Source: Lycorma delicatula (taxonomy: Eukaryota; Arthropoda; Insecta; Hemiptera; Fulgoridae). From it: a stretch of 64,000 nt of DNA. Made by a program: the position numbers and the translations under genes. The stretch covers positions 16,342,626 through 16,406,625 of the forward strand of contig NC_134457.1 of assembly GCF_047948215.1 (NCBI RefSeq), in the 5' to 3' direction. This document shows positions 43,767-54,841 of the stretch, piece by piece. The notes below the pieces were generated by a model. The model made no database searches. It was not told where the DNA came from and saw only the letters and a program-made list of their open reading frames with translations. How positions within the stretch are numbered: position 1 is the first letter of the stretch; each line of letters begins with the position of its first letter.

Positions 43767-46762
43767 TTAAATTTTTTGTATTAACCCTATACTACGCAAA
43801 AACAGAAACATCCGGTTTAAAACCTCTTTATCTTTACACAAGATACCACGGATGTTTCTGGGTAGTTTAAATTTACGACGCAATGCCGCATAACATATGC
43901 AGTCCACGAGTATGTGGCGCACAGTCACGCGGCAGTTGCATCTTGCGCATAGAGGTGGTTGTCCTCTTGTAAACAGGTACACGTGTGTGACCCTCGTGTG
44001 TCCTATCCGCAATCGACAGAGAACTACTTCCTCACGCCAGGGTTTTCTGTATGAGGAGTTCCATGGTAACACAAAATCTTTAATCTGACGGAGTTTATTA
44101 TCAACGGTAGCCGCCCAATCACCTTGCCACCTTGTTCTTAATAATTGTTTTACATAGTTAATGAAATCAGAAGTAGCAACTCGGGTGGTGAAAGGAGGCT
44201 GGTTACATGCTTCTTTGGCAGCGGAATCTGCATGTTCATTACCTGGAATCCCTACGTGGCTAGGGACCCAGCAAAAACTTAATTCTGTGTTGCGATTATT
44301 CAACTCAGCGATTGTGTTGTAAATTTCAATGACGATAGGATGTTTGGAATAAAAGTTTTTTAAGGCTTGGAGAGCACTACACGAGTCACTGCAAATAAGA
44401 ATTTTTCTATATTTAGGGTTAATGATGTTTAGAGCCTTATTTATAGCGTATAGTTCAGCGGTAAACACACTCGTAATACGGGTAGACCAAACATATAAGT
44501 TCTCTCATTGACAACAAATGCATACCCAACTGTATCGTTTTGTTTCGATCCATCAGTGTATACAACCGCATCTGGTTTCATCTTGGAGAGAACACACTGA
44601 AACATTTGCTGAAAGACAATAGATGGTGTTGATTGTTTATTGTATGTACTCAGGTCATAATTAAAATTTATTAAGGTTTATTCTCCATGGAGGATATGAG
44701 CAAGGATACATAGGAAAGAATGACGGTGTGTCAACATTTATATGCTGCAGCAGACGCCAGGTACGGACACCTACAGGTGCAGTACGACGTGGATGATCCT
44801 CATATTTTCCTAGATTAGGATTTCTAAAGACCGAGTCAAGAGCCGGGTGATTCGGCTGTCCTCTGAGATGAGCAAAATAAGATAATAAAAGCTGGTCTCG
44901 TCTATCCCAAAGTGATGGTTCACCACAGTCTACAAGTAAGCTTGCGACAGGACTTGATCTAAACGCGCCTGTGGCAAGCCGAAGGAAAGCATGATGTACA
45001 CTATCCAGCATTTTAAGCACAAATTGACGAGCTGAAGAGTAGGCGACACAACCATAATCTAAACGGGAGCGAACAAAGGAATAGTAAATACGTATCATAC
45101 ATGACCTATCGGCTCCCCAGTTGGTGTTAGTAAGGACTCGCATCATATCTAGAAGTTTGGAACATTTTGTTTTCAATTCTTTTAAATGTTTGACCCAAGT
45201 AAGACGGCTATCAAAAAATAAACCTAAAAACTTGACGTAAGTAGAGATAGTAATAGTCTCACCGTTCAGAAATATTTGCGGAATAGAAGGGTTTCGTAGC
45301 CGAGAAAAAACTACACATTTTGTTTTATCGGATGAAAATGTGAAACCAGTAATCCTGGACCAAGCTTCAAGGTGAGATATAGTGTTCTGCAGTAGTCTCG
45401 CTGGTGTAGGTGTTGAACGGCTTGCAATATAGATAGCAAAGTCGTCAGCAAATAGAGAACATGAGACAGGAGCCTGCACACATTTGGTAATATCGTTTAT
45501 GGCTACAGAAAATAAGGTGGCACATAATACACTATCTTGTAACGTTGAAAATCGTTATTATATGATGAGGTGAGAGACACCGAGCGGAAAGATTTTGCTA
45601 GACTATTTGCCACTTCCGAGGATAATGAAAGGAGTTCTCGTTCATCAATAAGACCAAGAATAGATTGTTTCGGTGATCCGAAAATTGCACGAATTTTCTT
45701 CCATACAGTAGACGTGGGAGTAGTGCGTGAGATAGTGCTCACGTATTTCGTCCATGAATTCCTCTTAGCGTCCAAGAATACTCGACGGCACACCGCTCTA
45801 GCCCTGCGGTATAAATTTAGATGTTCTGTTGTAGGCCTACGATTAAATTTTCGTAGTGCCTGTCGTCGATTCCTAATAGCATATTTGCAATCATCGTTCC
45901 ACCATGGAACGAAAGGACGTCTAGGGTTACCCGATGTTTGTGGGATATATCTGTTGGCATTCTCAAGTATCGTGGACGTAAAAGAAGAATATTGGTCGAG
46001 GATGTTCGCTTCATCGTCATACTGAGATTGGAATGCTTTATGGTATCCGTTCCAATCTGCCTTTTCAACAATCCATCTCCGTGGCCTTCTTTTAATCTCG
46101 CAGTCTACACCGAAACCAATAATAATTGGTCTATGATCACTGCCGTGAAAGTCATCACAAACAGACCAATTAAAATGAGGGAGCACATTCGGTGAGCATA
46201 TGGAGAGATCAAGGTTAGATACAGTACCAGTTGATAAGGACATGAATGTAGGTGATCCATTATTCAGTAGGCAAAGGTCAAAGTCTTGTCTCAATCTGTT
46301 TATCATATTTCCTCGAGTGGAGCAGAAGGTTGAGCCCCAGGAAATATGATGGGCATTGAAGTCTCCTACTATTGATGTCTCCTACGATGGAGATGGTATT
46401 TGCGTGAGGAGATTTGAGACATCTAAAGCACTGAACTCAGTGTTCGGTGAGAGATACAGATTGCAGATATGCAATTTTAAGGGAATAGAGACCTTTACTG
46501 CAATAGCAGGAATGACAGTGGTTAGTTGAATTCTTGTAGCAGACACCCCATTCTTCATGAAAATCGCTACTCCACCACTCTCCCTACTGTCTACTAGGCA
46601 GTCGTATCTCTCACAGAAGTATCCTCTGAGTGTAATTGGGTCATGTTGTAGAAGGTGAGTTTCTTGGAAACACATGATTAGTGGATCATGTGCGTGCGCT
46701 AGTACTCTGATATCTTCAATGCGGGACCGAATACTTCTAACATTCCACTGAATAATGTTCAT
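43767..46762 (-). pseudogene. I-clade ORF2: endonuclease, partial reverse transcriptase, RNase H
   Basis: The start at 46762 reads MNIIQWNVRSIRSRIED and CFQETHL, the endonuclease with its catalytic Glu. A short tandem duplication near 46360 breaks the frame at the GDFN motif. Endonuclease continues (IVGDFNAHHISWGS, DFHGSDHRPIIIGF) with the His intact. After the linker (SPKQSILGLID, SLAKSFRSVS) the sequence jumps at about 45545 to SVLCATLFSVAINDI and the catalytic SLFADDFAIY, so the fingers and first palm blocks are missing. The thumb follows (FLGLFFDSRLTW, RLDYGC). RNase H runs DAVVYTDGSK, a frameshift, FTAELYAI, SDSCSALQAL and GIPGNEHADSAAK. A Cys/His-rich end (CARCNCRVTVRHILVDC) precedes the stop at 43767. 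Confidence 0.88.
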
Positions 46763-46800
46763 AAGTGTAAAAAAATAAATAAAAAAAAAAGTTTCAGAAA

Positions 46801-48380
46801 TTATATAAAAATTAGTTGTAGGTGATTCGGTTTTTCTTTTTTGTATTTTTTTATTTTAAAGAACTCCGATGCCCTAGGGTCGGGTGGTTCTTCAACCATA
46901 ACCTCCAGTAAATGAGGTGATGGTGGAGGAGATTTATTTGAATGGGATGCTGCAGTTAACATCCCAGAGGTGGTGGTTATGTGGGTTCCCTTTACGGGGA
47001 GCTTATTAGGTGGCTTACTGCCATCTGTGATAGTCGCTACTCGTGCTGGTACGACTTTGGGAGCAAGAACTTTCGTGTGTATCACACTGTTGGATTCACT
47101 AACTGCGACGAAAGACGTTTTCTTCATCTTTGTCAGCTCTGAGATAGTGGCTGTAAGTGAAGCTACTTGATCAGAAAGCATCTGAACAAGTTTTTTAAGC
47201 TCATTGCAGGATCCGCATTGCTGATTATTAACATTTGTAGGAATTTGTTTAGATGTAGCGGTGGCAAAAGATACATCTGGTTTAACCAGGTTCCGTGAAT
47301 TATTTAACTTTTTGTATTCTCTTCGTGCGGCCGGGAAAGATAGCTTTTGCTCCGTACAGATTTTGAGAATTGCCTTTTCTTCTTTAAAGATTGGGCAATC
47401 TCGGGAGCGGGCTGTGAGTGTGGACTGCAGTTTGCACATTTTTCAGTTTCTTCGCAGTTAGTGTCATTGTGACCTTCTTTAGCACATCGAGCACAGATCT
47501 CAGTTTTTGTACAAGATGTTGTAGTGTGACCAAAATCTTGGCATTTGAAACATCGCCGTGGGTTGGGTATGGATGGTCGTACCCGAACCGAGAGGTAACC
47601 CACTTTAATCTTTTCTGGTGGAACAGGGAGATTAAATGTTAATATAAGAGACGGTGTCGGTTCTTCTGTTCCGTTCTGCCGTTTCATAATACGTTTCACT
47701 TCAACAACATCTTGGTGGCAAAGCTCGTCAACTATTTCATTGATATGTATATCTAAAAGGTCTCGACAAAAAATTACACCCCTGCTCGTATTTAAAGTTT
47801 TGTGGTTTTCAGCACTTATATTTATACCACCCATATTACGGAGACGTAAGATTGATCGACTCTGTTCGTCGTTGAATGTTTCAACCAGAATCGATCCATC
47901 GCGTAATTTCCTGATGTTCTTCGGGGAACCACTTGCACCTGTTACAGTTTTATTTATTAGGAAAGGTGAAACCTTTTGGAGGGAGCCACCTTCCTGACTA
48001 TTTCCGAGAACAACGAATCGAATATTTTTAGTATTCAAGTCTAAAGATTTGTAGTTCTCTTCCATAGGACTTTTATCCTCGTCAGACAAAGCTGATCGAG
48101 GTCTCTTCGCAAGACTTAATTTGGTGGTTTTTTCAGATGGACCACCAACCATCTTGGGATTTAATATAGGATCAGAAATTTTGGTCCCACGAGTACCGGC
48201 GAAAAATGGACCATTCCAGCAGAGCGCACGCGTACTGGAGCTAGAGCTAAGTACAACTGGGTTCGCCCTGGTGCCCAGAGGACATCGTTCAAGACTCGCT
48301 ACGTAGAGCCATTCACCCATTGGCACGATTTGTTCCCACCTTGGGTTACAGTTGCATTTCGTAAGATGTCGCAACACCAC
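46801..48380 (-). pseudogene. I-clade ORF1: gag-like protein with CCHC knuckles, one frameshift
   Basis: The ORF beginning at 48380 encodes an N-terminal region, a KIRFVVLGN-like fold and two good CCHC knuckles (CFKCQDFGHTTTSC and CARCAKEGHNDTNC). A third (CANC...) is split by a frameshift at about 47430; the other frame continues ARSRDCPIFKEEKAILKI and LSFPAARREYKKL, a conserved block in I-type ORF1. The C-terminal part is Ser/Thr/Lys-rich with a heptad-like segment (LKKLVQMLSDQVASLTATIS) that could form a coiled coil. ORF1 protein packages element RNA. Confidence 0.85.
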
Positions 48381-49399
48381 CGAGTGTTAATGTAAGAAAT
48401 ATCAGTGTAGGATGTTGTGTAATTTTGTGAGTGTGTATGTTGTAATTTATGTAGTGTTTTTGGTGTAGTATATGTGTATAATGTAAAGTGTTCTGCAGCT
48501 CACTGTATAGTGAGAAGAATAGCTGCAGAGGCTAGGCCCGTGGGGACGCCAACCCCCAAAGTCTTAAAGAATAAGACTCCCCGTCGGGGTAGTGGGGTAA
48601 TGAGTAAATATATAAGTAAGGGGATTTCAACAATTTTGAAGGAAAAAATGAAATGTAGATGAGCAGGATGATTGAGGTAATGCAGAATCAGGGAGAAAAA
48701 GTACATTGTTGGGGAGAAAACAGAAATATGGTTGAAAAAACAAATTACACCAAGTAATCTGGAAAATACAATAGTCAAGATATTTAATGAAATTAATGAA
48801 CAATCTACTTAAAACTTAATTTTTAAAATGACAAAAACATAAAGATAGATAATATTAAAAAAAAAACTGGGAAAAATATGAAAATTGAAAAAAATGTCTA
48901 AATAAAATAAATATTTTAAAAATTAAGATTTAAAGATCAAATAAAGAAAAAACAAATTTTTTATATGATTATAAAATAATTATTAAGATAATCATTCTTA
49001 AACATATCAATAAATGAAAACAAAATAAAATTGCAGAAAAAAAATGTAAATAAATAATAAACAGAAAATCAAGAACAGAGGTAGCCCAAATTGACTGAGT
49101 GACAGAAATGAAATTAAATAAATTAAAAATAATAAAACAAGATAATTAATTAATAGTCAGGCAAGATAAAATAGTTAACAGAAAAGAAAACAAGGAATGT
49201 TTTTAATCTACAACATTATATAAAATAAATTTAAAAAATGAAGACTTAATTCTATAATTTTGTTTGTGTTAAATTCATAACATTACTAAATTTATATTAC
49301 ATCGGATAGATGAAAGCAATAAAAACCTGATGAATAAGTGTGGGCCTCACCATGAAGAATGATGCTAAAATGAAATGGTTAAGCAATGTATGGAACAAT

Positions 49400-49620
49400 A
49401 AAACACTAAGAAAGAGATGAGAAAAGGAATTTGATTAACACCATATTCAACAGAAGAAAAATCTGGTTTGGGTACATATTAAAGCAATAATATCTGTTGA
49501 GAGATCTTTAGAAGGAAAGAGAAGAGAAAGGATTTGTGGATAGCAGAAAAATAAAAAAAATGGGTGTTAACATATTAGGAAGCACATAATAGAAATGTAG
49601 AAACAGAAAACAACAAAAGA
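49400..49620 (+). repeat. possible LINE ORF2 C-terminal debris
   Basis: Broken frames contain a KIWFGYIL-like stretch followed by EGKR-like basic residues, in the spacing seen at the C-terminus of the LINE at 52997 (GHILRH, then EGQVEGK). The similarity is weak. Confidence 0.25.
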
Positions 49621-49695
49621 AAAGTTATTTTCTCTCTACAATCTATAATTTGCTCTATTTTTTAACTGCATTATATCTAATTAAAGTTAGCTTAC

Positions 49696-49825
49696 CATCC
49701 CATGCTTCAAACATATCATTTATGATATAATCAATAAATCCCATTTGTGACTTAGGTATTGAGCACGACTGTCTATCAAACATAGGCATCACAATAGGCA
49801 GGTTTCTGGTCTTCTCTTCATCTGT
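49696..49825 (-). CDS. Pde8: PDE8-type phosphodiesterase, penultimate exon
   Basis: After acceptor atgttacag the exon reads [18 protein letters not shown], then [20 protein letters not shown] and FEAWD, and ends at donor G|gtaagc. The Gln in SQMGFIDY is the invariant purine-binding Gln of class I phosphodiesterases. The IVMPxFDRxxCSIPKSQ stretch distinguishes PDE8 from the PDE1, 4, 7 and 9 families. The exon is 130 bases, starts in phase 0 and ends in phase 1, matching its neighbours on both sides. Confidence 0.92.
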
Positions 49826-50847
49826 CTGTAACATATATTAATTGTACTTTACATAATCTCTAAGTCATGTAAAAAAAAGTGATGAATTGAAAATATTAAG
49901 TTGATAAAATAAAAAAAAATATTTGTGTTACTTTTTCATGGGTTACATAGGTTCCATGAACTATATTTTTTATTCAAAATTATTTTCTTATCTTAAAATA
50001 CATTTCTTGAATAATCACAACTATCATTAATAATGCAAAGAATATTAAGTTTCATTAAACTTTATTTAATTAAAATTTAATCAAGGAAACAACACTGCTC
50101 ACCACTGTATGTGTTGCTGTGCTTGTGCCAAAAACAGCAATGCAAGCAGAATATAATATTTATGCAATGGAATCAACAAATATAGAAGGGGAAATATTGG
50201 TGAATACATGTATAACATTTTTTATTTTACCCACAATAATATTTGAGACCTACGGCACATTTTAGATGTGATGAAATTAAATGAGCACATTTTTAAATGT
50301 GCCGTAAGCTTTTTTTTGGATGAGTCAGATGTACCCGTCCTAGGATGAAAATTTTTAAGGTGAAGATAATGAATGAGAAAATTGAAAAATTTACATCTTT
50401 ACAAATTAAGAAAAAAAAATTGTAAAATTTACTTTAAATAAAAAATGAGTACATTGATTCATATTTCAGAATATCAAATTTTAAAATGAATCGTGAACTA
50501 AAAATCTTTAATTAAAAAAATTATACCTTTCCATCCAAAAAGGTGAGTTGTTAAGATTTTAAATTTAAGTTTTAAAATGACTACTGGGAATTTAAAGCTA
50601 TGAAACTATGTATGAATTCAATTTTTGTTTAACTCAAAGCCTTAAGACATTTACTAAGCATTATCTACTGCTGTTTTCAGAATTTTCTCTAAATAATATT
50701 GTTTGATAACAAAAAATTAATTATCATTTCTTCAACGTTTCAAAAGTAAAGCAGACCAAATATATTAGGATGATAAAGTGGTACTAAAGCAACATTAATA
50801 AGGAAATATAGTAAACTATTTTAAATAAGAATCCTGTCAGAAATAAC
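49826..50847 (-). other. Pde8 intron, about 1.0 kb
   Basis: A 1,022-base AT-rich intron between donor CAG|gttatt (50847) and acceptor gttacag (49826). No insertions recognised. Confidence 0.8.
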
Positions 50848-51006
50848 CTGATTAAAATATTCCTCAGCAATTCGCCGTGCCCACTCAACACATAATTTTA
50901 CATTACGGGTAGGATTAGAGATATCAGCACATTTAATCATCATTCTTTTTACCAAAATTGCATCGTCTGGAGACATTTCTATAAATTCCTGGTTGTCACT
51001 TGGGCT
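50848..51006 (-). CDS. Pde8: PDE8-type phosphodiesterase, antepenultimate exon
   Basis: This 159-base exon starts after acceptor ttttgtttcag and ends CAG|gttatt, in phase 0 at both ends. It encodes SPSDNQEFIEMSPDDAILVK, RMMIKCADISNPTRNVKL and CVEWARRIAEEYFNQ. The Asp in KCADISNP is the conserved metal ligand of the phosphodiesterase catalytic site. Joined to the next exon it gives EEYFNQ-TDEEK, the exact PDE8 arrangement. The two HD-type metal-binding motifs upstream of this exon, and the PAS/REC regions typical of PDE8, were not found between 51007 and 64000 and presumably lie beyond the window. Confidence 0.92.
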
Positions 51007-52539
51007 CTGAAACAAAAGAATTGGATCAAATAAGGTAAATATACCATGAAAATGTCTAAAAACAAGTATTCACCTTAAAATTATAAGCATACAGATATTA
51101 AAATGTATAATTTTAAATCAAGCCTATTTCTCTAAAATTAAATGTTACATCAAGTGACTAGGATGTAACAGTGCTTCATTATTTGTATACATTAAACAAA
51201 TGCAATTTTTCCGGAGTTGAATTAAATGGACATTCAACTTCACTTTCAACCAGTAGAGAACCAAGAGCTCTATTCTCCTGCTCTATGTTTTATACACAAA
51301 GAGATTCACAAATGTGAATGTAAAAACTTTCACGATATGTTCTGTTGGTGTAAATAAAGAAAAAAATTCACATAAACATAGTTTTGGAAACGCCTCGTTA
51401 GTGAATGTCAGCTGGTGAAAGATTTTACAGTGATTTGTGTGACTTCAGTAAAATTAAGCTAGACTAAATTCTTGGGATCTAAATTAAGGGATAAATTTAT
51501 TTATTTAATATGAAATATGACTGAAAAATTGAAAAAAATAAGTCACAGAACTGCAGTTTTAGTAGTTTTCAAGATATTTAGGATAACTTACATAAAAACC
51601 CAGATAAAAGAAAGGTAAACTCAAAATCGATCAATAAAAATGAAAACATTATAATAAACAAGAAAAATGAGAATGTACGAAGCACTGATTAATATTATAT
51701 GTTTCTATACCAATAAACTACTTTCTTTTTGTATATTTATAAATTCTTAAAATCACTGCCAAATAAACCAAACTTTTTACAATAAAATAAAAAAATAAAA
51801 ATTACATAAATACAGAGGATTAGCTATACAGATTGAGTATGGAAACCTCTCGTCAACTTTAAAACCATTCCAGACAGAATACTGTAAGAATAAGGTATCA
51901 GTCAACTTTAGCTGACAAAAAATAGAATTTCAATCCCTTTTTGTGGGTTGGTCTAGGTGTTGTATTTCAAATTTATTTCAAACAGTAACATCTTTGTGTG
52001 ATATATCATTTTAAAGTTCTCTTTAAGACAAGAAAAATGTTATAATTAAAAAGTTGGTATAATGTCTGGAACCAAAATGGTGACAACAGTTTAAAGTTTG
52101 GATTTTGAAAATTACTAAATTTAATATGTTCAAATAATAAAATTATACAAAAAGAAATTAAATTACATCTAATCTAATTAAAATTAATTTTAAAAGGTAA
52201 ATTTTTATTTTAAAAGATAAAAAAAATTTATTTTTGTTCCTCTTTAATGAGTAAATAAATAAAAATATTGTCATGTAATCATGCTGATCATGATGGTTTC
52301 TTGCCATTGTTACAAAAATGAAGCTTACTTCATTGTTGTGTAATATTGCATTTAGTGTGTTTCATTACTACACTTTTAGTTTCTTAAGAGAATTTATTGT
52401 GATCGATTGGCTAATTGATTTTTTTTTATTTTACCATATTTGTAAACCACTTTCATTAGTTATAATTTTTTTACCTTTTTGTAATTGTTTTTTTACTGAA
52501 TTAATTTTTTCTGTGCTACCTGTTAATATTATTATCAAC
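51007..52539. other. Pde8 upstream intron, nothing coding recognised
   Basis: AT-rich. A segment at 51455-51590 (aattcttgggatctaaatta, then agtagttttcaagata) is similar to 61420-61530, so it is a dispersed repeat. An open minus-strand stretch at about 51275-51180 after an acceptor-like agagcag encodes some 32 residues but does not match PDE8. Confidence 0.35.
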
Positions 52540-52996
52540 ATGTTACTTAATGAACAGAAGAGGGTCACACTTTTAATGATGAGGGGCTTTGGTGATAGGT
52601 TGTATAAGGAAGTTGTGAATTTATCAATGCAACATTTAGTAATTGTAACTCTATTTCAAAAGGTACAATGCCAAAAACCATCAAATGATTTAAAGAAACA
52701 GAGAGCATTAATAGCGGAAAACAAGGGAGGCCTAAATCTACCATAAATAATAACTCGTTAAGAGATTATGCAAGAATTTACTGAGAATCCTCATTCCTCA
52801 ACTCAAACAGCAGCACAAGAATATAATATTAGCCAGAGTTCAGCAATTTGAACATTAAGAATTGAAAATTTCAAACCCTTCAAAATTTGTCTGGTTCAAG
52901 AACTTAATGAAGATGACTACAATCAAACACTTGAGTTCTGAAAATATGATGAACAATATTTATGCAGATCCTAATTTATCAAACAACATAATCTTT
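52540..52996 (+). pseudogene. DUF4817-type transposase N-terminal half, interrupted by a LINE
   Basis: The translation reads NEQKRVTLLMMRGFGDRLY, then KEVVNLS, and after breaks TENPHSSTQTAAQEYNIS and KPFKICLVQELNEDDYNQ, then NIYADPNLSNNIIF. These are the N-terminal helix-turn-helix domains and the linker of the same transposase type as at 4640 and 31876. The frame stops just before the position where the first catalytic SDE block is expected; there the LINE begins. I do not find the catalytic half beyond the LINE. Confidence 0.7.
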
Positions 52997-54438
52997 AGGC
53001 AGAAAGGCTCCTGGAATAGACGGAATAGCTGTAGAATTACTGCGCAGTGCAGGTGAGGAAGCGATTGATAGATTATACAAACTGGTGTGTAATATTTATG
53101 AAAATGGGGAATTTCCACCAGACTTCAAAAAAAGTGTTATAGTTATGATACCAAAGAAAGCAGGGGCAGATAAATGTGAAGAATACAGAACTAGTCATGC
53201 ATCAAAAATCTTAACTAGAATTTTATACAGAAGAATTGAGAGGAGAGTGGAAGAAGTGTTAGGAGAAGACCAATTTGGTTTCAGGAAAAGTATAGGGACA
53301 AGGGAAGCAATTTTAGGCCTCAGATTAAAGAAAAACAAACCAACATACTTGGCGTTTATAGACCTAGAAAAGGCTTTCGATAACGTAGACTGGAATAAAA
53401 TGTTCAGCATATTAAAAAAATTAGGGTTCAAATACAGAGATAGAAGAACAATTGCTAACATGTACAGGAACCAAACAGCAACAATAACAATTGAAGAACA
53501 TAAGAAAGAAGCCCTAATAAGAAAGGGAGTCCGAAAAGGATGTTCCTTATCTCCGTTACTTTTTAATCTTTACATGGAACTAGCAGTTAATGATGTTAAA
53601 GAACAATTTAGATTCGGAGTAACAGTACAAGGTGAAAAGATAAAGATGCTACGATTTGCTGATGATATAGTAATTCTAGCCGAGAGTAAAAAGGATTTAG
53701 AAGAAACAATGAACGGCATAGATGAAGTCCTACGCAAGAACTATCGCATGAAAATAAACAAGAACAAAACAAAAGTAATGAAATGTAGTAGAAATAACAA
53801 AGATGGACTACTGAATGTGAAAATAGGAGGAGAAAAGATTATGGAGGTAGAAGAATTTTGTTATTTGGGAAGTAAAATTACTAAAGATGGACGAAGCAGG
53901 AGCGATATAAAATGCCGAATAGCACAAGCTAAACGAGCCTTCAGTAAGAAATATAATTTGTTTACATCAAAAATGAATTTAAATGTCAGGAAAAGATTTT
54001 TGAAAGTGTATGTTTGGAGTGTCGCTTTATATGGAAGTGAAACTTGGACAATCGGAATATCTGAGAAGAAAAGATTAGAAGCTTTTGAAATGTGGTGCTA
54101 TAGGAGAATGTTAAAAATCAGATGGGTGGATAAAGTGACAAATGAAGAGGTATTGCGGCAAATAGATGAAGAAAGAAGCATTTGGAAAAATATAGTTAAA
54201 AGAAGAGACAGACTTATAGGCCACATACTAAGGCATCCTGGAATAGTCGCTTTAATATTGGAAGGACAGGTAGAAGGGAAAAATTGTGTAGGCAGGCCAC
54301 GTTTGGAGTATGTAAAACAAATTGTTGGGGATGTAGGATGTAGAGGGTATACTGAAATGAAACGACTAGCACTAGATAGGGAATCTTGGAGAGCTGCATC
54401 AAACCAGTCAAATGACTGAAGACAAAAAAAAAAAAAAA
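52997..54438 (+). mobile_element. 5'-truncated LINE with intact reverse transcriptase ORF and poly(A)
   Basis: The element begins abruptly in the middle of the reverse transcriptase domain and ends in a 15-base A run (54424-54438) only four bases after the stop codon, so it has essentially no 3' UTR. The coding frame is open along its whole length. That indicates a recent insertion compared with the other LINEs here. No target duplication could be recognised because both flanks are AT-rich. Confidence 0.88.
52998..54419 (+). CDS. LINE reverse transcriptase, truncated at the N-terminus but otherwise open
   Basis: The frame opens at GRKAPGIDGIAVELLR (the first ATG is at 53085). It contains YENGEFPPDFKKSV and IPKKAGADKCEEYR, then GEDQFGFRKSIGTREAI, LAFIDLEKAFDNVDW (first catalytic Asp), RKGCSLSPLLFNLY, and MLRFADDIVILAES (catalytic FADD). 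FCYLGSKIT, GSETWT, GHILRHPG and GRPRLEY follow in the C-terminal part, which ends QSND. This matches the reverse transcriptase and C-terminus of a common insect LINE group. The endonuclease domain is lost by 5' truncation. I place it near RTE-like elements only tentatively. Confidence 0.85.
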   Translation, partial: GRKAPGIDGIAVELLRSAGEEAIDRLYKLVCNIYENGEFPPDFKKSVIVMIPKKAGADKCEEYRTSHASKILTRILYRRIERRVEEVLGEDQFGFRKSIGTREAILGLRLKKNKPTYLAFIDLEKAFDNVDWNKMFSILKKLGFKYRDRRTIANMYRNQTATITIEEHKKEALIRKGVRKGCSLSPLLFNLYMELAVNDVKEQFRFGVTVQGEKIKMLRFADDIVILAESKKDLEETMNGIDEVLRKNYRMKINKNKTKVMKCSRNNKDGLLNVKIGGEKIMEVEEFCYLGSKITKDGRSRSDIKCRIAQAKRAFSKKYNLFTSKMNLNVRKRFLKVYVWSVALYGSETWTIGISEKKRLEAFEMWCYRRMLKIRWVDKVTNEEVLRQIDEERSIWKNIVKRRDRLIGHILRHPGIVALILEGQVEGKNCVGRPRLEYVKQIVGDVGCRGYTEMKRLALDRESWRAASNQSND

Positions 54439-54841
54439 TACTAATAAGCAAACTTTGAAAAAATTTAAGCAGTTGGCACCCAGAAAGAAAATATTTCATC
54501 CATTAGGCTTTGCTAGTTTATTTATTCAGAACTGTGTATCACAATTATAAAATATTAAACGATTTTTTTTGTTAGACCTTCAATAATTTCTAATCTGTAA
54601 ATACATTTGGTAAAACTGAAATAGTAAGTTTATAAAAAATTACTGAAACGACTAAAAGCGATAGGTGATAAGCTGGAAAACAATGTAATTATGTTGATAA
54701 GATCCAATAAATAAGATATTGCACAAAACATTACAAATGATTTGGAGCACATGAAATTATACTGATAAAAAGAAACACTAAATCTTGTAAATTCAATACA
54801 TTTACAATTTTTTCCCCTTGTAAGATCCAAATACTTCATTA

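Larger units (their letters stand above)
43336..48589 (-). mobile_element. I-clade LINE, 5'-complete, with poly(A) tail and target duplication, internally deleted
   Basis: The element runs from a GC-rich 5' end (minus strand ccccgacggggagtc at 48589) to a 26-base poly(A) (plus-strand T run 43336-43361). The flanking direct repeats are tagtggagtaat (43325-43336) and tagtggggtaat (48590-48601), with one mismatch. The order is 5' UTR, ORF1 with CCHC knuckles, ORF2 with endonuclease, reverse transcriptase and RNase H, then a 3' UTR of about 400 bases. An RNase H domain is characteristic of the I clade. Several frameshifts and a large deletion in the reverse transcriptase disable it. It lies in the same orientation as Pde8. 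Confidence 0.9.
37627..49695 (-). other. last intron of Pde8, about 12.1 kb, packed with transposons
   Basis: Donor G|gtaagc at 49695 and acceptor ttttttcag at 37627 enclose 12,069 bases. The exon phases on the two sides agree. Inside are a pogo-like derivative, a Merlin element with nested inserts, and a 5'-complete I-type LINE, listed separately. The segments 37630-39190, 43151-43324 and 48602-49400 show nothing recognisable. Confidence 0.85.

Noticed and set aside
45570..46025. 151-codon plus-strand ORF
   Set aside because: Antisense to the I-type LINE endonuclease and linker.
51180..51275. possible upstream Pde8 exon on the minus strand
   Set aside because: Open for about 32 residues after an acceptor-like string, but the residues do not fit the PDE8 region expected before SPSDNQEF, and there is no donor before the stop.
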